From the NCBI GenBank assembly GCA_051955535.1, contig JBQCGP010000031.1, forward strand, positions 1-14,068: a stretch of DNA of 14,068 nucleotides, read 5' to 3'. The DNA comes from 13-2-20CM-68-14 sp051955535 (GTDB lineage: Bacteria; Actinomycetota; Thermoleophilia; Gaiellales; Gaiellaceae). Below are positions 1 through 7,722 of this stretch, piece after piece; the stretch's first letter is position 1, and the number at the start of each line of letters is the position of its first letter. A program made the position numbers and the translations under genes. Under the pieces are notes generated by a model. The model worked only from the letters and a program-made list of their open reading frames with translations, had not been told where the DNA came from and ran no database searches.

Positions 1-1851
1 GATCTTGCCGGAGCGCGTTTTCGGAAGCTCCGGCGTGAAGACGACGTTCGCCGGCCTCGCGATCTTGCCGATCTTGCGGGCGACATGGTCACGAAGCTCG
101 TCGAGCATCTCGACCGAGCCTTCCTCACCGCCCTTGAGCGATACGAACGCGACGATCGCCTGCCCCGTCGTCGAGTCGACACGGCCGCAGACCGCCGCTT
201 CGGCGACGTGCGGGTGGTCGACGAGCGCCGACTCGACCTCGATGGTCGAGATCCGGTGCCCGGAGACGTTCATCACGTCATCGACGCGTCCGAGCAGCCA
301 GAAGTCGCCGTCCTCGTCGATCCGTGCGCCGTCGCCCGCGAAGTACGTGTCCTCGTATTTCGACCAGTACGTCTCGCGATACCGCTCGTCGTCGTTGTAG
401 ATCCCGCGCAGCATCGCGGGCCACGGCCGTCGAAGGACGAGGTAGCCGCCCCCGCCGGGGCCGACCTCGCTGCCCTGCTCGTCGTAGACGGCCGCATCGA
501 CGGTCGGGAACGGCTTGGTCGCCGAGCCGGGCTTCAGCGTGGTGATGCCCGGCAGCGGCGTGATCAGGATCATCCCCGTCTCGGTCTGCCACCACGTGTC
601 GACGACCGGGCAGCGGCCCCCGCCGATGTTCTCGTGGTACCAGATCCAGGCCTCGGGGTTGATCGGCTCGCCGACCGAGCCGAGCAGGCGCAGCGACGAA
701 AGGTCGTGCTTCTGCGCGTGCTCGGGCCCCCACTTCATGTGCGAGCGGATCGCCGTCGGCGCCGTGTAGAGGATGTCGACCTTGTACCGCTCGATGATCG
801 CCCACCAGCGGTCCTTGTCCGGGAAGTTGGGGACGCCCTCGTAGAGGACGCCTGTCGTCCCGTTGCAGAGGGGGCCGTAGACGATGTACGAGTGGCCGGT
901 CACCCAGCCCACGTCGGCCGCGCACCAGTACACCGAGTCCTGCTTGATGTCGAAGATGTAGCGGTGCGTCGTCGCGACGCCGACGAGGTAGCCGGCCGTC
1001 GTGTGCACGATCCCCTTCGGCTTGGCGGTCGTGCCGCTGGTGTAGAGCAGATAGAGGAGGTCCTCCGAGTCCATCGGCTCGCACGGACATGACTGCGAGT
1101 GGTCGGACTCGCCCTCGACGAGCTCGTGCCACCAGACGTCGCGGCCCTCCTTCATCTCGGGGCCTTCGCCGGTGCGGCGCAGGACGATGGACTGCTTGAC
1201 GGTAGGCGACAGCTCGAGCGCCTCGTCGGCGTTCTGCTTGAGCGGCACCTTGCCGCCGTTCCGCCAGCCCTCGTCCTGCGTGATCAGGTACTCACACCCC
1301 ATGTCGTTCATGCGGCCGGAGAGCGAGTCGGCCGAGAAGCCGCCGAAGACAACCGTGTGCGGCGCCCCGATGCGCGTGCACGCCAGCATCGCCACCGGCA
1401 GCTCCGGGACCATGCCCATGTAGATCGCGACGGGCGTGCCCTTACGAACGCCGAGCTTCTTCAGCCCGTTCGCGAACCGGACGACTTCGCCCTGGAGATC
1501 GGCGAACGTGATCTCCCGCCGATCGTCCTCCGGCTCGCCTTCCCAGTAGTAGGCGATCTTGCTGCCGTTGCCGGCCTCGACGTGCCGGTCGACGCAGTTG
1601 AAGCAGACGTTCAGCTGGCCGCCCAGGTACCACTTCGCGTACGGCGGCTCCCATTCGTAGAGCTTCTGGAACGGCTCGAACCAAGTGACTCGCTCGCGGC
1701 CCTCGGTCTCCCAGAACTCGTCGAAGTCGCGGTCGTAGATGTCCGGCTGAGCGTTCGCCTGGGAGGCGAAGTCCTCCGGCGGCGGATAGCGCCGCTCCTC
1801 GAGCAGGATCGTCTCGATCGTGTGCTGCTGTGTCTCGACGCCGTCCGCCAT
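1..1851 (-). CDS. acs: Acetyl-CoA synthetase (AMP-forming), C-terminus cut by window edge
   Basis: Activates acetate to acetyl-CoA via acetyl-adenylate in the cytosol. 617 residues are visible. Seen: the AMP-binding P-loop YTSGTTAKPKG from Tyr270, the WWQTETG motif, YFAGD and GRVDDVMNVSGHR of the hinge region, and SGKI at the very edge. Lys616 of SGKI is the catalytic, acetylatable lysine of the family, so only about 35 C-terminal residues should be missing. The N-terminus has the ACAS_N pattern (FWETEGRERVTWFEPF). The ATG at 1849-1851 follows GAGGTAG, a usable ribosome binding site, and lies 3 nt after the satP stop, so the two genes are surely cotranscribed and probably translationally coupled. 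Pairing with an acetate transporter supports acetate, rather than propionate, as the main substrate. Propionyl-CoA synthetase is the only serious alternative. Confidence 0.95.
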   Translation of the reverse strand, partial: MADGVETQQHTIETILLEERRYPPPEDFASQANAQPDIYDRDFDEFWETEGRERVTWFEPFQKLYEWEPPYAKWYLGGQLNVCFNCVDRHVEAGNGSKIAYYWEGEPEDDRREITFADLQGEVVRFANGLKKLGVRKGTPVAIYMGMVPELPVAMLACTRIGAPHTVVFGGFSADSLSGRMNDMGCEYLITQDEGWRNGGKVPLKQNADEALELSPTVKQSIVLRRTGEGPEMKEGRDVWWHELVEGESDHSQSCPCEPMDSEDLLYLLYTSGTTAKPKGIVHTTAGYLVGVATTHRYIFDIKQDSVYWCAADVGWVTGHSYIVYGPLCNGTTGVLYEGVPNFPDKDRWWAIIERYKVDILYTAPTAIRSHMKWGPEHAQKHDLSSLRLLGSVGEPINPEAWIWYHENIGGGRCPVVDTWWQTETGMILITPLPGITTLKPGSATKPFPTVDAAVYDEQGSEVGPGGGGYLVLRRPWPAMLRGIYNDDERYRETYWSKYEDTYFAGDGARIDEDGDFWLLGRVDDVMNVSGHRISTIEVESALVDHPHVAEAAVCGRVDSTTGQAIVAFVSLKGGEEGSVEMLDELRDHVARKIGKIARPANVVFTPELPKTRSGKI

Positions 1852-1854
1852 CGC

Positions 1855-2565
1855 CTACCTCGCCGCGTGGGCTTGCCTCAGCCGGCGGCGCTGCCCGAAG
1901 CTGACGCTGTCCCCGCCCCAAAGGGCCTTGCCGAGCGGGAGGATCGCTCGCCCGTTGTTCATGGCCGCCAACACTAGTGCGGCCGACGCGTACCACGCCA
2001 CGGCAGCGGTCACGATGCCGGCCCAGCCGCCGGCGCGGATCCAGCCGACCATGGCACCCGTCGGGGCGACGCCGCGGCTCGCTGCCACCCAGAAGCCGAC
2101 CGCGAGCAGGATCTCCGTGACCTGCAGGGTCAAGAAGACGCCGAACACCGCGAGGTTGACCCGGGTGCTCCAGAGCAACATGTAGAAGTTGAAGATCGCG
2201 AACGCGAGCAGGAACCAGGCGAGCCCGTTCGCGACGTCGTTCTTGCCCGTCAGCGTCCCGCCGAGCTTCGTCGCTTCGGCAAGGACGACGAACGCGCCGA
2301 GCCCGAGCCAGAAGCCCCCATAGGTCGAGAACGCGGTCGAGCCGAACGTGTTGTTGTTGCGGAACTCCCACATGCCCGCGAGCAGCTGGGTCAGTCCGCC
2401 GTAGAACAGCGCGAGCCCCACCCACATCAGGTCGGGGATGAAGTTCGCGTTGTGGCCGCTCAGCATGAACGTCGTCAGCGCGAAGGCGGCGAGGCCTAGG
2501 GGCGCTGGATCGGCGATAGGCGGAGCGGCTACAGGCTTGGCGCGGGTTTCCTCCACGACAGCCAT
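1855..2565 (-). CDS. satP: SatP/YaaH (GPR1/FUN34) family acetate uptake transporter
   Basis: 236-residue inner-membrane acetate/succinate channel-transporter with about six hydrophobic spans. Seen: the family signature around residues 19-25 (DPAPLGL, the usual N-P-A-P-L-G-L), then GMWEFRNNNTFGSTAFS at about 64-80, a highly conserved GPR1/FUN34/YaaH segment, and FNFYMLLWSTR at about 125-135. The first 18 residues are a short polar, Pro/Ala-rich cytoplasmic tail and the last 25 are basic. The ATG at 2563-2565 is preceded by GAAGGAGGG at good spacing, so the start is firm. It is the first gene of an operon with acs: uptake followed by activation of acetate. A palindromic candidate operator lies upstream at 2631-2656. 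Confidence 0.93.
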   Translation of the reverse strand: MAVVEETRAKPVAAPPIADPAPLGLAAFALTTFMLSGHNANFIPDLMWVGLALFYGGLTQLLAGMWEFRNNNTFGSTAFSTYGGFWLGLGAFVVLAEATKLGGTLTGKNDVANGLAWFLLAFAIFNFYMLLWSTRVNLAVFGVFLTLQVTEILLAVGFWVAASRGVAPTGAMVGWIRAGGWAGIVTAAVAWYASAALVLAAMNNGRAILPLGKALWGGDSVSFGQRRRLRQAHAAR

Positions 2566-2630
2566 CTCGTGCCCTCCTTCGGGTCGAACTTGGCCGCGGC
2601 GGGTCGCCGCGAGCCACGCATAGATGCAGA

Positions 2631-2656
2631 TTCGAAATTCCCGTTCGGAATACGAA
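2631..2656 (-). promoter_or_regulatory. Palindromic candidate operator upstream of satP-acs
   Basis: A perfect 5-bp inverted repeat ATTCC-N5-GGAAT (2637-2651) sits inside a wider imperfect one with TTCG and CGAA at the outer ends (2631-2656). An overlapping repeat GTTCG-N5-CGAAC uses the same bases. The site lies 66-91 bp upstream of the satP ATG, in the only non-coding gap before the operon and in an AT-richer patch than its surroundings. This would suit a dimeric regulator of acetate metabolism, but I recognise no specific family consensus. Confidence 0.35.
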
Positions 2657-2681
2657 CAAACCTGCTCGAGCCGTCTTTTTC

Positions 2682-3815
2682 TTACGGCTGCAGGTCGTAC
2701 GGGTACGTCGTCAGCGACTCGGCCCCGTCTTTGGTGACGAGGACGAGATCCTCGAGCCGGCAGCCGCCGTAACCGCTGCGGTAGAGCCCCGGCTCGAGCG
2801 TGATCACGTCGCCCTCGACGAGTTCACCGGGGTAGCGGCTCAGCCAGGGCTGCTCGTGAACTTCGAGGCCGACCCCGTGGCCGAGACCGTGGAAGAACCC
2901 GTTCTCGAGCACCTCTCCGTCCTTCTTGTGTAGACCGGTCGCGTAACCGGCCTCGTGGAAGAGCTCGGCGACCAGTACGTAGACGTCCCGTCCCGCAATG
3001 CCCGGCTTGACCGCCTCGCGGGCCCGCTCGAGCGCATCGTGAACGAGCGAATGGAAGGCGACAAGCTCCTCAGGCGGCTCGCCGACCGCGAAGGTGCGGG
3101 TCATGTCCGCGTAGCACGAGGACTCTCGGTCGCGCGGCCAGAGATCGAGCACGATCGGTTCGCTCGCATTGATCTCACCTTCCCCCATCTCGTGGCCGAT
3201 CGCCGTCTGGGCACCGTGAGACACGATGAACTCGTCGGAGAGCAGATCCAGGTCGGTGAATGCCTGCTGGATGCCGTTCTTGACGCGCTCGCAGGTGAGC
3301 GGCTCGCCGTCCAGGATCAGCCTGCCGTCCTTTTGCTCCGCGCGGCGGAACAGTTCGCGCGCGGCGTCCATACCCGCCTCCGCGCCGCGCTGCGCGCGAC
3401 GGATCCCCTCGAGCTCCGCCCGGCTCTTGACGCGGCGGCGCTGGACGAACGTCTCCCGGTCAGGAGTGATCTCGATCCCCTCGGACCGAAGCCGATCGGC
3501 AAGCAGAAGCGGGAACGTGGGCGGGACGACCGCCTTGTCGACGCCGAGCTCCTTGACCGCCCGGACGGCGGTTCCGAGGCCGGCGTCCTCCATCGACACT
3601 CCTTGCTTGACCAGCTCGTCTAGGCCGAACTCCTCGTAGGCGTGCGACTGAATACCATTCTGGCCCCCGACGCGTTCGGCCTCCAAGGACGAGGTGACGA
3701 CGTGGCGCTCCCCGTTTCGCTCGATGTACAGGAACGGGTCCGGGACAACGACCGCCACCTCGTGGCGCATCTCCGGCGAGCGGAGGGTGTCCGCCCAGAT
3801 CAAGACATCCGTCAC
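2682..3815 (-). CDS. M24 family metallopeptidase (Xaa-Pro peptidase-like)
   Basis: 377 residues with a creatinase-like N-terminal domain (about 1-135) and a pita-bread M24 catalytic domain (about 140-370). Candidate dinuclear metal ligands: Asp224 in VLDLWPR, Asp237 in ADMTRTF, His313 in HGLGHGVG, Glu341 in LEPGLY and Glu355 in RLED; His320 in EVHEQP is the second conserved His. The set is complete, so the enzyme should be active, most likely a cytosolic aminopeptidase or dipeptidase acting near proline. The usual D-x-G at the first ligand is D-L-W-P-R, a variant found in some M24 subfamilies. Start is GTG with no Shine-Dalgarno and a TAGCAT box 9 nt upstream, suggesting a leaderless mRNA. 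It is divergent from the amidohydrolase operon, with 37 bp between. Exact substrate is unknown. Confidence 0.88.
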   Translation of the reverse strand: MTDVLIWADTLRSPEMRHEVAVVVPDPFLYIERNGERHVVTSSLEAERVGGQNGIQSHAYEEFGLDELVKQGVSMEDAGLGTAVRAVKELGVDKAVVPPTFPLLLADRLRSEGIEITPDRETFVQRRRVKSRAELEGIRRAQRGAEAGMDAARELFRRAEQKDGRLILDGEPLTCERVKNGIQQAFTDLDLLSDEFIVSHGAQTAIGHEMGEGEINASEPIVLDLWPRDRESSCYADMTRTFAVGEPPEELVAFHSLVHDALERAREAVKPGIAGRDVYVLVAELFHEAGYATGLHKKDGEVLENGFFHGLGHGVGLEVHEQPWLSRYPGELVEGDVITLEPGLYRSGYGGCRLEDLVLVTKDGAESLTTYPYDLQP

Positions 3816-3824
3816 GGCGACGGG

Positions 3825-3830
3825 ATGCTA
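3825..3830 (-). promoter_or_regulatory. Candidate -10 box (TAGCAT) of a leaderless promoter, M24 peptidase
   Basis: TAGCAT on the minus strand fits TANNNT and ends 9 nt before the GTG at 3815, where transcription would begin at or next to the start codon. No Shine-Dalgarno exists in the 22 nt before the GTG. No clear -35 is visible; it would fall inside the divergent gene. Confidence 0.35.
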
Positions 3831-3838
3831 GCGGTGCA

Positions 3839-3844
3839 TAGACT
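3839..3844 (+). promoter_or_regulatory. Candidate -10 box (TAGACT) of a leaderless promoter, amidohydrolase operon
   Basis: TAGACT fits TANNNT and ends 8 nt before the ATG at 3853, the spacing expected for a leaderless transcript. The ATG has no Shine-Dalgarno. A -35 would overlap the start of the divergent peptidase gene; none is obvious. Confidence 0.4.
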
Positions 3845-3852
3845 CACGGTCG

Positions 3853-5016
3853 ATGGACGAGGCGCTCGCTCGCGCGCAGGCATTGGTCGACGAGTACGCG
3901 CGGGAGTTGTTCACGGCGCTGCCGGAAGGTGCCGAGCTCTTCGACGCGCACGTCCACCTCGGCCACGACATCGACGGGTTCAGCGGCAGCTACGACGACC
4001 TGATCGCCGTCAACGAGCGCTACCGGATCTCGCGCTGCTTCATGTTCTGCCTGGACGAGCCGGACCGCCAGCCCGCCTTTCGTGCCGCCAACGACCGGAC
4101 CCTCGCCTACGCGGAGCGCTCGAACGGCCGGCTGATCCCGTTCGCGCGGCTCGACCTGGCCGAGCAGCCGATCGAGGAGGCGACGCGCTGCCTCGACCTC
4201 GGCGCCCGCGGGATCAAGCTCCACCCTCGCGCGCAGCGGTTCCTGCTGAACGACGAGCGGCTGGCGCCCATCTTCTCGCTCGCGGCCGAACGGCGCGTCC
4301 CGATCCTGATCCACGGGGGACGCGGGCTGCCGCCGATCGCCCACGAGCTCGCGGCGCTTGTCGAGCGCTACCCCGAAGCGAAGCTGATCATCGCCCACGG
4401 CGGCATTGCCGACCTGCCCGCGCTCGCGGAGTGCTTCGCTGGAAAGGCCGGCGTCTTCTTCGACACCTCGGTCTGGAGCCCGATCGACCTGCTGACGGTC
4501 TTCCGGGTCTTCTCTCCGGAGCAGATCGTCTACGCATCGGACTTTCCATACGGGCAGCAGCCGAGCTCGCTGCTGATCTCGCTCCGGACTGCGAGGGCGT
4601 CGGGGCTCGACGAGGACGACCTGCGCCTGATGCTTGCCGGGAACGCCGAGCGCATCGCCGCGGGCGAGCCGCCGCTCGCGCCGACCTCTCCGAAGGGCGG
4701 CGACACGTTCTCCCAGCCGATGGCGTTCGCGCGCATCCACCAGTACCTCTCGATGGCGACGCCGCTCCTCTGGACACGCCAGCCCGACACGGTCGGCGTG
4801 ATCGGCCTGGCGCTGAACGCGACCTACGATCGCGACGGCCACTCGGACGAGCGCGAACGGATCAAGGAGCTTTTGATCGCCGCGCGCGACGTTTGGCGCC
4901 TGCTCCCGGAGGTAGATGACGAGCCGGATCAGCGGATCATCAGCCGCACGACGTTTCGTCTCATCCACCTTGCCGACATCCTTGCCGTGACACCCGCCCA
5001 TGATGGTCGAGCTTAA
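3853..5016 (+). CDS. Amidohydrolase family 2 metal-dependent hydrolase with C-terminal extension
   Basis: 387-residue TIM-barrel hydrolase of the amidohydrolase-related (PF04909-like) family. Seen: a helical N-terminus of 30 residues, DAHVHLG at 31-37 (metal ligands His33 and His35), GIKLHP around Lys122, ILIHGG with His154, IIAHGG with His182, and ASDFPYG with the catalytic Asp230. These are the complete metal-site and catalytic positions of the fold. The recognisable domain ends near residue 272; about 115 further residues form an extension I do not recognise. The family includes decarboxylases and hydrolases of ring or lactone/amide bonds, so the substrate cannot be named. The gene overlaps the 2Fe-2S subunit gene by 17 bp, so it is the first gene of the molybdenum hydroxylase operon and probably acts on the same substrate or its product. 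Confidence 0.88.
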   Translation: MDEALARAQALVDEYARELFTALPEGAELFDAHVHLGHDIDGFSGSYDDLIAVNERYRISRCFMFCLDEPDRQPAFRAANDRTLAYAERSNGRLIPFARLDLAEQPIEEATRCLDLGARGIKLHPRAQRFLLNDERLAPIFSLAAERRVPILIHGGRGLPPIAHELAALVERYPEAKLIIAHGGIADLPALAECFAGKAGVFFDTSVWSPIDLLTVFRVFSPEQIVYASDFPYGQQPSSLLISLRTARASGLDEDDLRLMLAGNAERIAAGEPPLAPTSPKGGDTFSQPMAFARIHQYLSMATPLLWTRQPDTVGVIGLALNATYDRDGHSDERERIKELLIAARDVWRLLPEVDDEPDQRIISRTTFRLIHLADILAVTPAHDGRA

Positions 5017-5455
5017 GGTCAACGGTCACGACTATCGCCTCGACCCACCGGTCGGGCGGACGCTCGCCGAAGCGCTGCGCAACGACCTCGGGCTGACCGG
5101 CACCAAGATCGCCTGCGCCGAGGGCCATTGCGGCGCCTGCACGGTTCAGCTCGACGGAGTCCCGGTGCTCTCGTGCATCACGCTCGTCCATACGGTCGGC
5201 GAGCGCGAGGTGAAGACGATCGAAGGGCTGCGCGAGCACCCGCTCGTCGAGGCGTTCGTCGAGGCCGACGCCACCCAGTGCGGCTTCTGCACGCCGGGCC
5301 AGATCGTCTCGGCCTCCGCCCTGCTCGCCGCCAACCCGGAGCCGAGCCGCGACGAGGTCAGGCACGCGATGTCGGGCAATCTCTGCCGCTGCGGCACCTA
5401 TCCGAAGATCGAGCGCGCGATCGCGGCGGTCGCGTCGAGCGGGGAAGGGGACTGA
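5000..5455 (+). CDS. Molybdenum hydroxylase (xanthine dehydrogenase family), 2Fe-2S subunit
   Basis: 151 residues, the usual length of CoxS/XdhC/PaoA-type small subunits. The N-terminal plant-ferredoxin domain carries C39, C44, C47 and C59 (pattern CAEGHCGAC...C); the C-terminal helical domain carries C94, C97, C129 and C131 (CGFCTPG and CRCG). Together they hold two [2Fe-2S] clusters that pass electrons from the molybdenum centre to FAD. There is no Tat signal, so the complex should be cytoplasmic. Start is ATG at 5000, or the adjacent ATG at 5003, inside the end of the amidohydrolase gene; no strong ribosome binding site, so translational coupling is likely. Its TGA shares a base with the ATG of the large subunit. 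Confidence 0.95.
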   Translation: MMVELKVNGHDYRLDPPVGRTLAEALRNDLGLTGTKIACAEGHCGACTVQLDGVPVLSCITLVHTVGEREVKTIEGLREHPLVEAFVEADATQCGFCTPGQIVSASALLAANPEPSRDEVRHAMSGNLCRCGTYPKIERAIAAVASSGEGD

Positions 5456-7722
5456 TGGCGCGGTTGATCAAGACCGAGAAGGAGGTCGAGGGCCGCTACT
5501 CCGAGCAGTGGGTAGTCGTCGAGGAAGACGCACTCGAGCAATGGCCCGAAGGCCCGCTCGAGACCGTGGGCCGTCCCGCGCCGCGCGTCGACGGACTTGC
5601 CCGTGCGCGGGGCGAGGCCCGCTACACGCAGGACATCAAGCTGCCCGGGATGCTGCACGCAGCCGTCCTGCGCAGCCCTCACGCGCGCGCACGTGTGAAG
5701 CAAATCGACCTCAAGCCTGCGCTCGAGGCGCGCGGCGTTCGCGCCGCGATCGGCCCCCCCGATCTCGAAGTCTTCACCGAGGAGCCCAACTACGAAGGCG
5801 CGGCTGTCGCCGCCGTCGTCGCGGAAACGGCGGGGCAAGCGCGCGCCGCTCTCTCGGCGATCGCGATCGAGTGGGAGTTGCTGGAGCCGCTGCTCGACGT
5901 CGACCAGGCGCTCGCGCGCGAGTCGTTCCTCAACGACCCGAAGCGGTACGAGCGCGGCGACGTGGAGCGCGGGCTCGCCCAGGCCGACGCGGTGGTCGAG
6001 GCCGAGTACCGGACACAGAGCGTCCTCCATAACGCGCTCGAGACGCACCAGACGATCTGTGAGTGGGAGGGCGACACGGTCGTCGTCTATACGTCGACGC
6101 AGTGGCTCTGGGGGGTCCGCGACGAGGTCGCCGCGGCCTTCGACCTGCCGAAGGACAGGGTGCGCGTGATCTGCCGCTTCATGGGTGGCGGCTTCGGCGC
6201 CAAGGGCTCGGCAGGCGACTACACGATGATCGCCGTTGAGCTCGCCCGCCGGACGGGCCGGCCGGTGCACTGCCGGCTCGACCGCCGCGAGGAGAACGTC
6301 AACTCGGGCAACCGCAACCCGACGATCCAGAAGCTCCGGCTCGGCGCGCGTGCGGACGGAACGCTGACCGCGATCGCCGCCGAGTACGTCTGCCTGCTCG
6401 GCTGGGACGGCTGGATGCCGCCGACGGCAGGCCCGGTTCAGATGCTCTACCGCTGCGACAACGTTCGGACGGTCGAGTACGGGGTACGCCTGAACTCGCC
6501 CCCGATGGACGCGTTCCGCGCGCCCGGCTTCGTCGAGGGGACGTTCGGGCTCGAGTGCGCTCTCGACGAGCTCGCGGCCAAGCTCGACCTCGATCCGCTC
6601 GAGCTGCGCCGCCGCAACCACGCGGACCACGACCCGATGGACGAACGGCCCTTCTCCGGCAAGGAATTGATGAAGTGCTACTCGCGGGCGGAGCCGCACT
6701 GGGAGCGGCGGCACGAGGTGCGGGCTCGCTCCGAGGGTTCCTGGAAGCACGGCGTCGGGATCGCGACGCAGCTCTGGTACGGCGGCGGCGGCCCGCCCTC
6801 GTACGCATGGGTGCGTCTTTCCGGCGACGGCACGGCATGCGTCGTTACCGCGATGCAGGACATCGGCACCGGAACCCGGACGGCCATGGCGCAGATAGCC
6901 GCAGAGGAGCTTGGGCTCCCGCTCGACCGCGTCACCGTCGAGCTCGGCGACACCGCGCACGGCCCATACGCAGCCGTCTCGGGTGGTTCCTCGACAACAC
7001 CTTCGATGGGGCCGGCGGTCCGTGCAGCGGCCGGGGACGTGGCCCGCCAGATCCGCGAGATCGCCGCACAGCGTTTCGACGTCGAGGAGCGCGTTCTCTC
7101 GCTCGCCGGCGCCAAGGTAGTCAGCGCCGACGGCGGCTCGTGGCCGCTCGAAGAGATCACGGGCCTGCTCGAGGATGGCCAGATCCTGGGCAGCGGCGCC
7201 CGAGGCCCGAATCCCGCCGGGATGCGCGTCATGACGTACGGGATCCAGGTCGCCGAGGTGGCCGTAGACGTCGAGACCGGCGAGGTCGTGGTCGATCGCA
7301 TCTACGCCGTCCACGACATCGGCAGGGTCATCAACCCACTCGGCGCGGAGAGCCAGATCGAGGGCGGGATCATCCAGGCGATCGGGCACTCGCTGTCCGA
7401 GCAGCGGCTGCTGGATCCGCAGACCGGGAAGGTGCTGACGCGGACGCTCGACGCGTACAAGCTGCCCACGATCGCCGACGTCCCGGAGATCGTCGCGGAG
7501 CTCGTCGACAAGCCGGACACGCACCTCACGAACCTGGGCTCGAAGGGCCTCGGCGAGCCGCCGATCGTTCCGACCGCCGCGGCGATCGCAAACGCGATCC
7601 GCGATGCCACGGGCGCCGACATCCGCTCGCTGCCGATCACCCGCGAAGAAGTGCTGAACGCGCTCCGCGAGGCGGAGCAGCGGCAGCGCGCCGAGGAGCG
7701 AGTTGGAGCTGCTACGGCCTGA
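5455..7722 (+). CDS. Molybdenum hydroxylase (xanthine dehydrogenase family), Moco-binding large subunit
   Basis: 755 residues holding the molybdopterin-cytosine-dinucleotide site where the substrate is hydroxylated with water-derived oxygen. Seen: the a/b hammerhead domain (about 35-150, GRPAPRVDG and LRSPHARARV), FMGGGFGAKG at 242-251, active-site loop FRAPGF around Arg355, DIGTGTRTAMAQ, QIEGGIIQAIG and GSKGLGEPP with Glu701, the catalytic base of the family. The loop has no cysteine, so this is not form I CO dehydrogenase; it is nearest the xanthine/aldehyde/heterocycle oxidising group. The ATG overlaps the stop of the small subunit (TGATG) and follows GGGGAAGGGG, so the start is firm even though the frame is open further upstream. 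Substrate unknown: purine, aldehyde and N-heteroaromatic are all possible. Confidence 0.93.
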   Translation: MARLIKTEKEVEGRYSEQWVVVEEDALEQWPEGPLETVGRPAPRVDGLARARGEARYTQDIKLPGMLHAAVLRSPHARARVKQIDLKPALEARGVRAAIGPPDLEVFTEEPNYEGAAVAAVVAETAGQARAALSAIAIEWELLEPLLDVDQALARESFLNDPKRYERGDVERGLAQADAVVEAEYRTQSVLHNALETHQTICEWEGDTVVVYTSTQWLWGVRDEVAAAFDLPKDRVRVICRFMGGGFGAKGSAGDYTMIAVELARRTGRPVHCRLDRREENVNSGNRNPTIQKLRLGARADGTLTAIAAEYVCLLGWDGWMPPTAGPVQMLYRCDNVRTVEYGVRLNSPPMDAFRAPGFVEGTFGLECALDELAAKLDLDPLELRRRNHADHDPMDERPFSGKELMKCYSRAEPHWERRHEVRARSEGSWKHGVGIATQLWYGGGGPPSYAWVRLSGDGTACVVTAMQDIGTGTRTAMAQIAAEELGLPLDRVTVELGDTAHGPYAAVSGGSSTTPSMGPAVRAAAGDVARQIREIAAQRFDVEERVLSLAGAKVVSADGGSWPLEEITGLLEDGQILGSGARGPNPAGMRVMTYGIQVAEVAVDVETGEVVVDRIYAVHDIGRVINPLGAESQIEGGIIQAIGHSLSEQRLLDPQTGKVLTRTLDAYKLPTIADVPEIVAELVDKPDTHLTNLGSKGLGEPPIVPTAAAIANAIRDATGADIRSLPITREEVLNALREAEQRQRAEERVGAATA
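7693..7698 (+). promoter_or_regulatory. Ribosome binding site that fixes a TTG start
   Basis: GAGGAG inside the end of the large-subunit gene, 4 nt before the TTG at 7703. It supports the non-canonical start of the FAD subunit, for which there is no nearby in-frame ATG or GTG. Confidence 0.6.

Noticed and set aside
2611..2645. GGGAAT upstream of satP as a second SigR-type promoter
   Set aside because: The -10 position at 18 bp reads CGTG instead of CGTT, and GGGAAT is part of a palindrome that explains it better.
1442..2659. A 405-codon minus-strand frame spanning satP and the start of acs
   Set aside because: It runs in a different frame through two recognised genes and has an Arg-rich, motif-free product.
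2669..2689. AGCCGT / ACGGCT inverted repeat at the end of the M24 peptidase gene as a terminator
   Set aside because: The 6-bp stem contains the stop codon, and no T-run follows the stem on either strand; the A/T tract is in the loop.
3844..5022. A 392-codon minus-strand frame opposite the amidohydrolase
   Set aside because: The plus-strand product has all amidohydrolase motifs; the minus product is low-complexity shadow sequence.
5128..5454. Upstream extension of the large hydroxylase subunit frame
   Set aside because: It overlaps the 2Fe-2S subunit completely, encodes Arg-rich sequence unlike the family, and the ATG at 5455 has a good ribosome binding site and the normal N-terminus.
6511..6546. 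Possible CO dehydrogenase (form I CoxL) assignment of the large subunit
   Set aside because: The active-site loop reads FRAPGF and lacks the Cys of the form I AYxCSFR motif.
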